From contig NZ_CP139249.1 in NCBI RefSeq assembly GCF_034064985.1, forward strand, positions 1,054,001 through 1,118,000: a stretch of DNA of 64,000 nucleotides. The letters are read 5' to 3'. How positions within the stretch are numbered: position 1 is the first letter of the stretch; the number at the start of each line of letters is the position of its first letter. A model generated the notes under the pieces. That model was given only the letters and a program-made list of their open reading frames with translations, was not told the origin of the DNA and searched no databases. The translations under genes were made by a program, and so were the position numbers. Origin of the DNA: Acinetobacter pittii. Its GTDB lineage: Bacteria; Pseudomonadota; Gammaproteobacteria; Pseudomonadales; Moraxellaceae. This document shows positions 45,059-53,992 of this stretch, piece after piece.

Positions 45059-45319
45059 ATGAAAAAAATAGCAGTATTTGCAACTATATTATTTATACCG
45101 TTCTTGGCTAATACAGCAACATCTTATGAAATTGAGAAATCTATTAATGATGAGACTTTTGTAATTAATGGAGAGATTTTTAAAGCAAAAAGTTACTGTA
45201 TGAATATGGAAGAAGGTGATAGGGTAATTTTTATAGAAGGCAGCCCACATGGAGCGTGTTCTTCAGCTAAGCTTTATAACTTAAGAACTGAAAAAACATG
45301 TAACGTTTGGTGCGAATAA
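45059..45319 (+). CDS. Small exported phage protein, 86 aa
   Basis: ATG at 45059 with GGTGGGGG before it. Signal peptide MKKIAVFATILFIPFLANTA; mature part with four cysteines (CMN, GACSS, CNVWC). No family recognised. Coupled to the next gene (TAATG). An exported protein inside the ejection cluster is unusual. Confidence 0.62.
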   Translation: MKKIAVFATILFIPFLANTATSYEIEKSINDETFVINGEIFKAKSYCMNMEEGDRVIFIEGSPHGACSSAKLYNLRTEKTCNVWCE

Positions 45320-45672
45320 TGAAAAAATTAATAATTCTAATTATGCCAATAGTTGCTTTGCTTGGCTGTGCTACAGCAGATATTGTTCCTATAGGCGCAG
45401 ATACATATATGATTTCGCAAACATCCGCAGGTGGCATGTTTAAAAGCATGAGTTCGCTTAAAACAGGAGTGATAAAGCGTGCAAATGAATATGCAGCCTC
45501 ACAAGGGAAAGTTGCAGTGCCAATTGCAGAGACTGAATATCCTGCTTATCCGGGCCGCATGCCTGCTTACGAGTATCAATTCAGACTGTTAGATAGGAAT
45601 GACTCTAAGGCTGGTGGTGCATCATTAAAGCCAAAATCAGTTGTAATTGAAAACCACATTATTACTGAGTAA
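45319..45672 (+). CDS. Small phage lipoprotein, 117 aa
   Basis: ATG at 45319 overlaps the previous stop. Lipobox ALLGC at residues 13-17. The mature part (YMISQTSAGGMFKSMSSLKTGVIKRANEYAAS...) resembles small bacterial lipoproteins of unknown function. Followed by a strong terminator. Could change the envelope of the infected or lysogenic cell. Confidence 0.68.
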   Translation: MKKLIILIMPIVALLGCATADIVPIGADTYMISQTSAGGMFKSMSSLKTGVIKRANEYAASQGKVAVPIAETEYPAYPGRMPAYEYQFRLLDRNDSKAGGASLKPKSVVIENHIITE

Positions 45673-45686
45673 ATTATGTCTTCATC

Positions 45687-45715
45687 AAAAAGCTGCCTTC
45701 TCGGCAGCTTTTTTA
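45687..45715 (+). terminator. Terminator after the two small exported genes
   Basis: AAAAGCTGCC / GGCAGCTTTT stem with loop TTCTC, then T run. Confidence 0.85.
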
Positions 45716-45732
45716 TTGCCTAAGGAAAAGTT

Positions 45733-46350
45733 ATGGCATCAGCTCAAAAATACATGCAACTGCTTAACAATCCAAATGCTCGCCGAATGCTTGATTTAAT
45801 CGCAAGTGCAGAAGGCGTTAAGCATGGCTATAACACACTATTTGGCAATCAGCGGTTTGATGATTTATCAGGGCATCCCAATATTCGCAAAGCATTTACC
45901 CAAACAGATGGCAAGAAAAACTACACGACAGCAGCTGGACGTTATCAATTCCTGAATGACACATGGAATGGGTTATCAAGACAATATGGCCTTAGAGATT
46001 TCTCACCACAGTCGCAAGACATTGGAGCAATCGCTTTGCTTGACCAGATTGGGGCCCTTCCCTATGTGTTAAAGGGTGATTTCGGTACTGCTATTAAAAA
46101 GTCTGGGGGGACATGGGCATCATTGCCTTCATCAAACTATGCCCAAAATAAGCGGTCATGGGACTTTATCAACAAACAACTAGGTAGCAAGGTAAGTACT
46201 TTTGAGCCTGAGTTTGTTGATTTAAAGAAAGTTGGTATTTCAGCTAATTTCCAACCAAAAATGGTTGATCTTGCAAGCGTTGGAATTGGGACAAAATCCG
46301 ATTTTCAGCCAGAATTTGTGGACTTAAGGTCAGTTGGAATAGGTGTTTAA
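45733..46350 (+). CDS. Lambda R-like transglycosylase with C-terminal repeats, probably virion-associated
   Basis: 205 residues. Residues 15-155 align by eye with lambda endolysin R (SAEG with catalytic Glu27, AAGRYQFLNDTW, LRDFSPQSQDIGAIALLDQIGALP, WASLPSSNYAQ). Three degenerate 13-residue repeats (F-x-P-x-x-VDL-x-x-VGI) follow at 157, 173 and 191. Located in the ejection cluster and not beside the holin, so it probably degrades peptidoglycan during DNA entry; a separate lysozyme serves lysis. Confidence 0.8.
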   Translation: MASAQKYMQLLNNPNARRMLDLIASAEGVKHGYNTLFGNQRFDDLSGHPNIRKAFTQTDGKKNYTTAAGRYQFLNDTWNGLSRQYGLRDFSPQSQDIGAIALLDQIGALPYVLKGDFGTAIKKSGGTWASLPSSNYAQNKRSWDFINKQLGSKVSTFEPEFVDLKKVGISANFQPKMVDLASVGIGTKSDFQPEFVDLRSVGIGV

Positions 46351-46351
46351 A

Positions 46352-48601
46352 ATGGCTAGTCAAAATGATATTTCAGCCCGTATCGCAACTGCAAAAAAAG
46401 AAGGCTTCACAGATGAACAGATCTACTCAAGCCTAGCTTCTAATGCTGGATTTGGGAAACGCATTTCAATGGCGAAAAAAGAGGGCTTCTCTGATGTCCA
46501 AATTGCGCAGAATCTAGGTTTAAACCTTCAAAAAGATCTAGGACAGCAGAAGCCTATCAAGGTGTCTGCGTCTTTCAAGCCTTTTGATTGGCAAGCAGCA
46601 CAACAGAAGGCTATGCAAGAACAAGCTAAAGCGGCAGGCCCTACACGGTTATGGGAATCTGCCTTGCTTGGTGCTTCTGATCTTGGTGCAGGGGTAGTGC
46701 AAGGTTTTGCTTATGCAGGTGATAAGCTCGGACAAGGGTTGAACGCTGCATTAGGCACTAACTTTGATACTGGTGCTTATGACCGGTTCACTAATCAACG
46801 GAAGGATATTCAAGACTTCCACCAAGCACGTCGCCAACAAGCTGGACAAGGATATGATGTAGCACGTCTAGGCGGACAAATAGCCGCTACAGCACCATTA
46901 GGTGCTTTAGGTCGTGGTTATGAAGGGGCAGCAATTCTTTCAAAAGCTGGTGCAGGTGTGGCAGCACAAAATGCAGCAGTTGGCGCAGCGATTGGAGGTG
47001 CAGGATTTGCTGAGAATGGCAAGCAGCGTTTAGAAAATGCAGCACTAGGTGGTATTGGTGGTGCAGCAGGTGCAGCGATTGGTGAAAAGGTTGGGCAGGG
47101 TGTTTCTAAGGTCGCTAGATCGGTTAAAAACACAGGTTCACGTGCAGCTCAACAAACAGCACAAGCCATTGATAAAAACCTTGATGATGCCTTACGTCAA
47201 CAGGGGATGTCTCTTGGTGATTTATCTGATGATGTTGCTAATGGTTTACGCAAAGAAGCCCGCGATGCATTAAAAGCAGGAAAGAACCTAAATCCCGAAG
47301 CAGTTGCTCGAAAGGCAGTTCTGGATCAAGTTGGGATTAAGGGTACAAAAGGTCAGGTGAGTGGAAATGCTGAAGTTTGGCAAAGAGAAGCTGAACTTGC
47401 AAAACTTCAAAATGTAGGAACACCACTTCGTGAAAAGTTTATTGAAGACAATAAACAATTAGCCAACTTGTTAGAAGATGCTACCACAAGAACAGGTGGC
47501 AAGGCAGTTGATCAATATGGTGCTATGCAGAGTGTTGTTAATTCATTAAATTCTCAACTTGATCAAAACAAGCAATTCATTGGTGCCGCATATGATGCTG
47601 CAAAAAAAGCAGCAGGTAACGATGTTGTGATTGATGGTCGTGGATTTGCAAACGATGCTTTCACTGCTCTGGATCAAAATTATGCGCTCTCAAGCTTGCC
47701 ACCAAGTGTTCAAAAGATCATAAAAGATGTGGCAGACAACCCTGATAAGTTCACTTTAGGCAAATCAGAAGAACTGATCAAAATTCTGAATCGTGAATAC
47801 AAATCATCATTACTAATGGGTCAGCCAACAAGCTCGACATACTCAATTGGCTTAGTCCGTGATGCCTTGAATAAGCGCCAAGCTGAAGCAATGCAGGGGT
47901 TGTTGACTAATGGTAATGATGCTGCTCAAGCATATCAATTCGCACGACAGGCTAACCAATTCAATGCAAATCAAATTGAAGGCATGCCTTTGCTACAAGA
48001 TGTGAGAAAGGGTGTTGAGCCAGATAAGTTGTTCAATAAACATATCTTAAATGGAAATGTTAATGAGCTTGATCGAACTATTAAGCTACTCAACAACGTT
48101 AATCCTCAAGCGGTAGCAGACTTGAAACAGCAAACCCTTGAGTATATTGCGAATAAGGCCATTAAGCAGAATGGTCAGTTTAGTCCAGCATCAATGAAAG
48201 GGGCTCTCGATTCGATAGGGGATCGACGCTTAGCAATTCTATTTGAACCATCTGAGCTGAAAAATATTAAAAATATTAGCAAAGCAGGTGAATATCTTGT
48301 CACCCAGCCTAACAACGCATATGTGAATAATTCAAACTCTGCGTCAGGTGCAATCAACAGCCTTATGAATTTCTTTGGAAGTCCAAAGGTAAAATCAGTT
48401 TTAAATCTACCCTACCTTAAGGACTATGTGGTTGACCCTGTTACTAACTATGGGAATAGTCGAGCTGTTAGCAACTCACTCCGTCCAGACGTGTCAGGTT
48501 CACCAATTCCACCAAAACAACCAACGCCACAAGAACAAACCCTAATAGATCGGTTGGTCCAAGCAGGCTTACTTGGTGGCGCAGGCTCTACAAGACAGTA
48601 A
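46352..48601 (+). CDS. Large ejection (DNA-injection) protein, P22 gp16-like position
   Basis: 749 residues from ATG 46352. The N-terminus holds two tandem copies of an ISxRIxxAKKEGFxDxQI motif (about residues 6-50). A glycine/alanine-rich hydrophobic region (about 100-250, QIAATAPLGALGRG, AVGAAIGGAGFA, GGIGGAAGAAIG) looks membrane-inserting, and the rest is helical. Size and order fit the largest ejected protein of short-tailed phages. Confidence 0.75.
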   Translation: MASQNDISARIATAKKEGFTDEQIYSSLASNAGFGKRISMAKKEGFSDVQIAQNLGLNLQKDLGQQKPIKVSASFKPFDWQAAQQKAMQEQAKAAGPTRLWESALLGASDLGAGVVQGFAYAGDKLGQGLNAALGTNFDTGAYDRFTNQRKDIQDFHQARRQQAGQGYDVARLGGQIAATAPLGALGRGYEGAAILSKAGAGVAAQNAAVGAAIGGAGFAENGKQRLENAALGGIGGAAGAAIGEKVGQGVSKVARSVKNTGSRAAQQTAQAIDKNLDDALRQQGMSLGDLSDDVANGLRKEARDALKAGKNLNPEAVARKAVLDQVGIKGTKGQVSGNAEVWQREAELAKLQNVGTPLREKFIEDNKQLANLLEDATTRTGGKAVDQYGAMQSVVNSLNSQLDQNKQFIGAAYDAAKKAAGNDVVIDGRGFANDAFTALDQNYALSSLPPSVQKIIKDVADNPDKFTLGKSEELIKILNREYKSSLLMGQPTSSTYSIGLVRDALNKRQAEAMQGLLTNGNDAAQAYQFARQANQFNANQIEGMPLLQDVRKGVEPDKLFNKHILNGNVNELDRTIKLLNNVNPQAVADLKQQTLEYIANKAIKQNGQFSPASMKGALDSIGDRRLAILFEPSELKNIKNISKAGEYLVTQPNNAYVNNSNSASGAINSLMNFFGSPKVKSVLNLPYLKDYVVDPVTNYGNSRAVSNSLRPDVSGSPIPPKQPTPQEQTLIDRLVQAGLLGGAGSTRQ

Positions 48602-48617
48602 AATTAATCAATCTCAC

Positions 48618-48640
48618 AACCTCCTTCGGGAGGTTTTTTT
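48618..48640 (+). terminator. Terminator before the first tail protein gene
   Basis: AACCTCC / GGAGGTT stem, stable TTCG tetraloop, then T run. Confidence 0.85.
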
Positions 48641-48653
48641 ATTTGAGGTCAAT

Positions 48654-49529
48654 ATGTATCCATTAATGACCAACGTCACAGCACAATTTGTTGATGACAA
48701 CGGAAAGCCTCTAGCAGGTGGGCAGGTGTGGACCTACGAATCTGGAACAACAACGCCTAAAGCCACTTATGTTGATCCTGATGGGGTAGCCAAGAACACC
48801 AACCCAATTATTCTGGATGAAGCAGGGCGCGCCAATATCTATCTAGATGATGGGGCTTATCGAGTAAGAGTTTTATCAGCTGATGGCGTCCTCATCGCAG
48901 ATACAAACAAGCTTTCCCGATATGTAACAAGCACCGAACTAGATGAATTTATTCAGCAAGTACAAGATGGTTTAGATGAGCTGAATCAGGTCAAGGAATC
49001 TCTCAATACTTATGTTGAGCAAGGAATTGAAGCTCAAAAAGGTGTTGCTGGTGGCTTAGCGCCATTGGATGAAAATGACAAGATAGATCCGCTTTATCTT
49101 AAAACTAGTGACGCTCTAGATCTCGATGATTCAAAGACATTAGCGACTTCAAAAGCCGTTAAGACGCTCAATACCAAGAAGATCGAAAAGAAAGACTTAG
49201 CCTCTGGTGATGCACCTATATTTGCTGCCCGTGCACGCGGGTCATTCAAAGGTACGGATGGCACCAAAGTTGGTGATGGTGGGAATTTCAAAGCAGTAAC
49301 TCGTCTAGGGGTTGGCTCTTATGAAATCGAACTTACAACAGCTTTGCCTGACACAAATTATCAAGTTCTCCCAAAAGCTTCCAACAATGGCGTTTTTTCA
49401 GCTCAAGACGCCAATCTTGATTACACCTTCACAAAGACCACTACAAAATTTCGACTGGTTTGCACATTTGGTGGCGATAACACCACCGGCCGATTCGACC
49501 CTGATTTAGTGGATTTCATCGTTTTCTAA
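48654..49529 (+). CDS. Tail fibre/adaptor protein with head-binding domain
   Basis: 291 residues from ATG 48654 (GAGGTC before it). Residues 1-85 (TAQFVDDNGKPLAGGQVWTYESGTTTPKATY ...) form a tailspike-type N-terminal attachment domain, clearly paralogous to that of the next gene. A coiled-coil stretch (QVQDGLDELNQVKESLNTYVEQG) follows and the C-terminal 90 residues form a beta-rich tip (YQVLPKASNNGVFSA). Probably attaches to the tail hub and either acts as a fibre or carries the next spike. Confidence 0.78.
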   Translation: MYPLMTNVTAQFVDDNGKPLAGGQVWTYESGTTTPKATYVDPDGVAKNTNPIILDEAGRANIYLDDGAYRVRVLSADGVLIADTNKLSRYVTSTELDEFIQQVQDGLDELNQVKESLNTYVEQGIEAQKGVAGGLAPLDENDKIDPLYLKTSDALDLDDSKTLATSKAVKTLNTKKIEKKDLASGDAPIFAARARGSFKGTDGTKVGDGGNFKAVTRLGVGSYEIELTTALPDTNYQVLPKASNNGVFSAQDANLDYTFTKTTTKFRLVCTFGGDNTTGRFDPDLVDFIVF

Positions 49530-49530
49530 T

Positions 49531-49553
49531 AACACCCGAAAGGGTGTTTTTTT
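49531..49553 (+). terminator. Terminator between the two tail protein genes
   Basis: ACACCC / GGGTGT stem, GAAA loop, T run. Confidence 0.85.
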
Positions 49554-49567
49554 ATGGATAAGTAAAA

Positions 49568-51685
49568 ATGGCACAACTCGCTCCAATGATGCAGCTGCGT
49601 CCCCGCTTTGAAGACAAATGTGGACATCCTCTAGCTGGGGGCAATGTATTTGCATTTGAAGCAGGCACATCAAACCCTAAAGCAACTTATGCAGATGCCG
49701 AAGGAACTATCCCAAACACACACCCGATCAAACTTGATTATCGTGGTGAAGCAGATATTTTCCTATTATCGGGCCGTTATAGATTTGTTGTGTATTCATG
49801 CACTGGCGTAAAAATCTATGATGTTGACGATGTTGGTGAATGGCTCGGAACGCTTACAGCTGATCGAGTGATGGATGGTGATAAGTCTCAACATCAAATT
49901 AATATCGATCAAGCTGAGAAAAATCTAGAGCTATCTGAAGAAATTGTAAGTTCAGTAAAATCTGAGCAAGACAGAGCACTTTTAGCTGAATCAACTCTTC
50001 AGACTAGTATCGGTAATGAAAGCACTCGAGCCACAGATGCAGAAGCAAATCTAAGCTTAAAAATTGATGGCGAAACGTCACGCGCACAAGCGGCTGAACA
50101 AAACCTTCAGGTTCAGATTACAACAGGCAATGCTGGCATCAAATACTTCTCAACTGAAGCTGAGTTATTGGCATTTGTACCAACCACAACAGATCCAAAG
50201 CAAGCATATGCTTTTGATACAAAGAAAAACTATTTGTGGAAGCTTAAATCAGGGTCGACTACTGAATATGAATGGAAAGATGAAGGTAAAAGTCAGTTGG
50301 CTCTGGCTGAAGAATTTACTTCAGAAAAGATTGAAGGTGCAATAGGTGTAAAGCCGCAATGGTTCGTAAAAGATAATAACAACCTAATGCTGGCAGCATT
50401 TGAAGCAGAGCAAGCCTCGTTTGCCAACATAGATATATTAAAAACAACTATTGCTAATTTACCCTTACTTTTTGTTGGAGAAGATGGTTTTACTTTAGTT
50501 CCACTACCAGAAGATCCTCCAGAGGTTCAAAGCTCTACTGGCTCTAATGTTCTAATCGATTTATCAAACCCCACACTAAATTCACTTATTGTAGGTTGGG
50601 CAGACAAGTCATACCAATTATATGTTCCTCAACTTTTTAATGATCGAGTATTAATTGGAAATCAGAAGAGCGTAAAGTCTTCATTTATCTCTAAAACTCT
50701 TCCTTACTCAAAACAGAGCAATGAGCTGTTAGATATTGACTTATCAAAAGTTGGACCAACTGCCCAAATCATGTTTCGGAATGATTCTGAGTATACAAAA
50801 CGAACGTTAATAGACTTAAATATTAAGTCTATTTCTAATGGGGCATCTAATCTAAAAATTCTTATGATAGGTGACTCAATAACGTGGAATGGTGCAACTA
50901 ATATTGCTCATGATGCCCTTGTTGAACACGGCTATACCCCAACTTTTTTTGGAACACTTGATAAATATTCAACAGTCCCGCCGATCTCAATTAATGACTA
51001 TCTGCATGAGGGGCATTCAGGCTGGGAAACAGGAGACTTTACTAATTATATTAATGATCGGTCTCAGCCAGTAGCTGTTGGAGATGAGGCTAAATATTTG
51101 GCAGCTCAGGCTCCATATCAATTAAAAAATGATTTTAACCCTTTCATTCGTGTAGCAACTGGCTCAGATGATCCAGCATTAGTTCGAAATGGTTATATCT
51201 TTGACGCGGTTTTTTATCGAGATAGATTTGGTTTTTCTAATGATGTTGATTGTATCTACATAGCAACAGGCACTAATGATCTGCGCGACAGAACCGATTC
51301 AACATTAATTCCAATCTATGAATCTGAAATGAAAATCATGATTGATAGTCTAAAGTTAGCCTTTCCAAATTCAGCAGTTATTTTATGTGTTCCAAATACA
51401 TCAAATACAGCTGGACGCAACACTCTTTGGAATAAATATTACCGCCTACAGCGTTCAGCAATGAATATTGCAAAAACCAGAAGTGCGGAACGTATTTATT
51501 TTGCCCCAATTCATGCGATGACCTGCCCAGAAATTGGATATTTACATAGTGGCGCCACTGACACCATCAGCGGAGCAGTTACTGGATCTTTTTCTGATGA
51601 AATTCACCCTTATTACGCTTCGCGTATTCAAACTTGGTATCAAGCTTCTGCATATGCGGCAGCTGCAAAAAACGGAGTAATCTAA
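49568..51685 (+). CDS. Tailspike with head-binding domain and SGNH (GDSL) esterase domain
   Basis: 705 residues. Residues 1-90 are a head-binding domain (CGHPLAGGNVFAFEAGTSNPKATY) similar to that of the preceding protein. A coiled-coil region (about 100-190) and a linker follow. From about residue 430 an SGNH hydrolase is recognisable: GDSIT with Ser437, GTND at 568-571, and DEIHP with Asp677 and His680. This implies deacetylation or de-esterification of capsule or other surface polysaccharide, and hence host-serotype specificity. Confidence 0.88.
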   Translation: MAQLAPMMQLRPRFEDKCGHPLAGGNVFAFEAGTSNPKATYADAEGTIPNTHPIKLDYRGEADIFLLSGRYRFVVYSCTGVKIYDVDDVGEWLGTLTADRVMDGDKSQHQINIDQAEKNLELSEEIVSSVKSEQDRALLAESTLQTSIGNESTRATDAEANLSLKIDGETSRAQAAEQNLQVQITTGNAGIKYFSTEAELLAFVPTTTDPKQAYAFDTKKNYLWKLKSGSTTEYEWKDEGKSQLALAEEFTSEKIEGAIGVKPQWFVKDNNNLMLAAFEAEQASFANIDILKTTIANLPLLFVGEDGFTLVPLPEDPPEVQSSTGSNVLIDLSNPTLNSLIVGWADKSYQLYVPQLFNDRVLIGNQKSVKSSFISKTLPYSKQSNELLDIDLSKVGPTAQIMFRNDSEYTKRTLIDLNIKSISNGASNLKILMIGDSITWNGATNIAHDALVEHGYTPTFFGTLDKYSTVPPISINDYLHEGHSGWETGDFTNYINDRSQPVAVGDEAKYLAAQAPYQLKNDFNPFIRVATGSDDPALVRNGYIFDAVFYRDRFGFSNDVDCIYIATGTNDLRDRTDSTLIPIYESEMKIMIDSLKLAFPNSAVILCVPNTSNTAGRNTLWNKYYRLQRSAMNIAKTRSAERIYFAPIHAMTCPEIGYLHSGATDTISGAVTGSFSDEIHPYYASRIQTWYQASAYAAAAKNGVI

Positions 51686-51686
51686 T

Positions 51687-52436
51687 ATGACTAAAGTAGT
51701 TGTAGTGCATGGGGAGCTTGGGGAAAACGATAACTCAAAGTTGGTTTTAGAAGTTCCTGGAGCTGAATATATTGGAATTTGTAATACCTCTTTGTCGAAA
51801 GTAAAAAATAACTTTGCTCCTTTACAGAAAAGATCGCAGATAGTTGGTTCTTTAGTTGTTCAGCCGAACTATACATCGTTCAAGTCCTTGTCCAACTATA
51901 TTCAGACTGATATTAGAGAGCAAAACGAGATGACTACATTCGTTGTTGCTAAAACAGCAATTGTCCCGAACTCAACGACAAATGCAGTTGCTTTTATATC
52001 CAATTATAAATCCCCACCATTAGATGGTTCGACTGGAACACTTCTAAACTCATTTTATCTAGGAGTCAATTCAGCAGGAAAGCTAATGACAATTAGTTTA
52101 CAGGGGAATAATGCTACAGATGCGTCCGCAGTTGCGGCAGCTTCAGGAATAACAAACTGGACTGCTAATGAATATCACTTAGTAGCAGCGCGGCTAACAA
52201 ACACCCGTGTTCAGCATTGGGATAAAACAAAGAACTATAGCATTTATGCCGATCTCACCAAGCCACGGTATTTAGCAGCAAACAAGTTGCGAATTGGTTC
52301 GACTTATACTGATTTTGCAGGAGATGTTGATATTGCGCTTCTAATTCACTATCCACGTGCACTTTCTGATAGTGAGATTGATACTGTAACTGCCTGGATT
52401 CGCAACTATATGGCAGGGCGTGGAATAACAGTTTAA
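51687..52436 (+). CDS. Concanavalin/LamG-like lectin-fold protein
   Basis: 249 residues, starting 1 bp after the tailspike stop. The C-terminal half has a jelly-roll pattern ending LRIGSTYTDFAGDVDIALLIHYPRALSDSEIDTVTAWIRNYMAGRGI, typical of LamG/concanavalin-like proteins. Adjacent and co-transcribed with the esterase spike, so it may bind the same polysaccharide, act as a tip or cap, or be a chaperone. Confidence 0.75.
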   Translation: MTKVVVVHGELGENDNSKLVLEVPGAEYIGICNTSLSKVKNNFAPLQKRSQIVGSLVVQPNYTSFKSLSNYIQTDIREQNEMTTFVVAKTAIVPNSTTNAVAFISNYKSPPLDGSTGTLLNSFYLGVNSAGKLMTISLQGNNATDASAVAAASGITNWTANEYHLVAARLTNTRVQHWDKTKNYSIYADLTKPRYLAANKLRIGSTYTDFAGDVDIALLIHYPRALSDSEIDTVTAWIRNYMAGRGITV

Positions 52437-52439
52437 AAA

Positions 52440-52459
52440 AAGGGAGTTAACACTCCCTT
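52440..52459. terminator. Terminator between lectin gene and reverse lipoprotein gene
   Basis: AAGGGAG / CTCCCTT stem with loop TTAACA. The minus strand has the better T run, terminating the lipoprotein gene. Confidence 0.75.
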
Positions 52460-52461
52460 AT

Positions 52462-52872
52462 TTATAAACATTCACGAATGTAAGAATGGATATTTTTATT
52501 TGCATCGACCAAATCAAAATCAGCAGTAATACTTGAGGTTTTCACCTTTAGAAACTTTGACTCTTCCATATCTTTTAAAATGGATCGACTATCCTCAGGT
52601 GAAAAATTCACTAAATCATCTGCAACATTAGCTATATATGATTTCTCTGCCTGATCAGTGGTAAAGGTAAAGTTACGATCAAGTTTAAGTGGTCCTTTAA
52701 TTCCAAAAGTTGAAACATGTGTTTCTTTATCACACTTAATTCCAAAAGATAGTCCAAGGGTATCATTAGATGGTTTAAGTTGGATTGACTCTTGGTTTTT
52801 TGGGCCATTTAGGTTGCTGCAACCAACGAAAACGATAGTAGTGAGCAAAAGCAAAGATTTATGCAAGTTCAT
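52462..52872 (-). CDS. Reverse-strand lipoprotein (probable lysogenic-conversion moron)
   Basis: 136 residues with signal peptide and lipobox VFVGC (Cys18). Mature part soluble, beta-rich (LGLSFGIKCDKETHVSTFGIKGPLKL). It is the only minus-strand gene in the late region, has terminators on both sides and a 160-bp AT-rich upstream region where a promoter could lie. These are marks of a moron expressed from the prophage. Known phage lipoproteins of this kind often cause superinfection exclusion; that role here is inference. Confidence 0.75.
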   Translation of the reverse strand: MNLHKSLLLLTTIVFVGCSNLNGPKNQESIQLKPSNDTLGLSFGIKCDKETHVSTFGIKGPLKLDRNFTFTTDQAEKSYIANVADDLVNFSPEDSRSILKDMEESKFLKVKTSSITADFDLVDANKNIHSYIRECL

Positions 52873-52986
52873 ATTTGTATAAAGTATTAAGTTTTGTACT
52901 ATTCTAGTTTTTTTGATGTAAATATAAATATTTAGTTATATTTTATTTCCAACTTAATTATATGTGAATATCCAAAAAAATCAAAG

Positions 52987-53008
52987 CCCCGCACACGCGG
53001 GGTTTTTT
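52987..53008 (+). terminator. Terminator upstream of the holin gene
   Basis: CCCCGC / GCGGGG stem, loop ACAC, T run. The rest of the 52873-53034 gap is very AT-rich without a gene. Confidence 0.8.
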
Positions 53009-53034
53009 ATTGCCTAACATTAGGGGGAAGGCAC

Positions 53035-53313
53035 ATGCAAGAGCATGAAAAAACATTTCTGACCTTAGTCATTCTTGGAGGGCTTATTGGTATGAGTAAG
53101 CTGTTAGTTTCAAAAGAACCTCTTTCATTCCGACTGTTAATTGGGCGAACTATCCTTGGTTCAGCATCTTCATTAGTTGCTGGATTGGTATTACTTCAAA
53201 TTCCCGATATCTCAACAATTCCATTAATTGCCATTGCATCTGCTTTAGGTATTTTAGGTTCGACATTTATTGAAGAATTTCTCAAAAAAAATGCGCCTAA
53301 GTGGGGTGGGTAA
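53035..53313 (+). CDS. Holin
   Basis: 92 residues with three hydrophobic segments (LTLVILGGLIGMSKLLV, LLIGRTILGSASSLVAGLVLL, PLIAIASALGILGSTFIEEFL) and a charged C-terminus, followed by a lysozyme gene coupled by TAATG. Forms membrane lesions that release the endolysin and set lysis timing. Confidence 0.85.
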   Translation: MQEHEKTFLTLVILGGLIGMSKLLVSKEPLSFRLLIGRTILGSASSLVAGLVLLQIPDISTIPLIAIASALGILGSTFIEEFLKKNAPKWGG

Positions 53314-53867
53314 TGAGCACTAAACCATTCTTCGACGCTGCCCGAGTTATTGCAGGCGGCAAACTCACACAAGCACAAGTAGACGATCTAAATAAAGTGG
53401 TCGATAAACTTGCACCAGGTGGAAAAAATACAAGTGATGTTGGTGTAAATCTAATTTCAGGGTTTGAAGACACTCGATTCACAGCTTATGACGATGGGGT
53501 AGGAGTCTGGACCATTGGCACTGGCACCACAGTTTATCCAAACGGTGTGAAGGTTAAACAAGGTGACACTTGCACATCTGAGCAAGCTAAGACTTACTTT
53601 AAGCATGACTTAGCGAAATTTGAAAAGACAGTTAATGAATCTGTGACTGTGCCCATAAATCAAAATCAGTTTGATGCTTTGGTATCGCTGACTTACAACA
53701 TTGGCTCTGGTGCTTTTAATAATTCAACCTTATTAAAGAAACTGAATAAACGTGACTATCAAGGTGCTGCTGATCAATTCCTAGTTTGGAATAGAGCAGG
53801 CAGCAAAGTTATGAAAGGTTTAGTTCGTCGTCGAGAAGCAGAGCGAGCACTATTTTTAAAGAAGTAA
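53313..53867 (+). CDS. Endolysin, T4-type lysozyme (GH24)
   Basis: 184 residues. Catalytic triad spacing E-x8-D-x5-T is present as Glu52, Asp61, Thr67 (in FEDTRFTAYDDGVGVWTIGTG). C-terminal VRRREAERALFL is typical. The first 40 residues are an N-terminal extension relative to the shortest family members, not clearly a SAR signal. Lyses the cell by cutting the glycan backbone after holin action. Confidence 0.92.
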   Translation: MSTKPFFDAARVIAGGKLTQAQVDDLNKVVDKLAPGGKNTSDVGVNLISGFEDTRFTAYDDGVGVWTIGTGTTVYPNGVKVKQGDTCTSEQAKTYFKHDLAKFEKTVNESVTVPINQNQFDALVSLTYNIGSGAFNNSTLLKKLNKRDYQGAADQFLVWNRAGSKVMKGLVRRREAERALFLKK

Positions 53868-53872
53868 CTTAT

Positions 53873-53992
53873 ATGTGTAAGCGTACCAAAGTTGCATCAA
53901 TCATCACATTGCTGTGCTTCCTTTTCTCAGGTTGCACAGCTCACACAATTAATAGTAACGTTAATGTCTCAATTTGTGTGAGTGCACTCTAA
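53873..53992 (+). CDS. Very small lipoprotein, 39 aa (possible Rz1-like spanin component)
   Basis: ATG at 53873. Signal peptide with lipobox LFSGC (Cys21), leaving about 19 mature residues (CTAHTINSNVNVS...). Position after the lysozyme suggests an outer-membrane spanin, but no Rz partner overlaps it and it lacks the proline-rich tail usual for Rz1. Confidence 0.5.
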   Translation: MCKRTKVASIITLLCFLFSGCTAHTINSNVNVSICVSAL

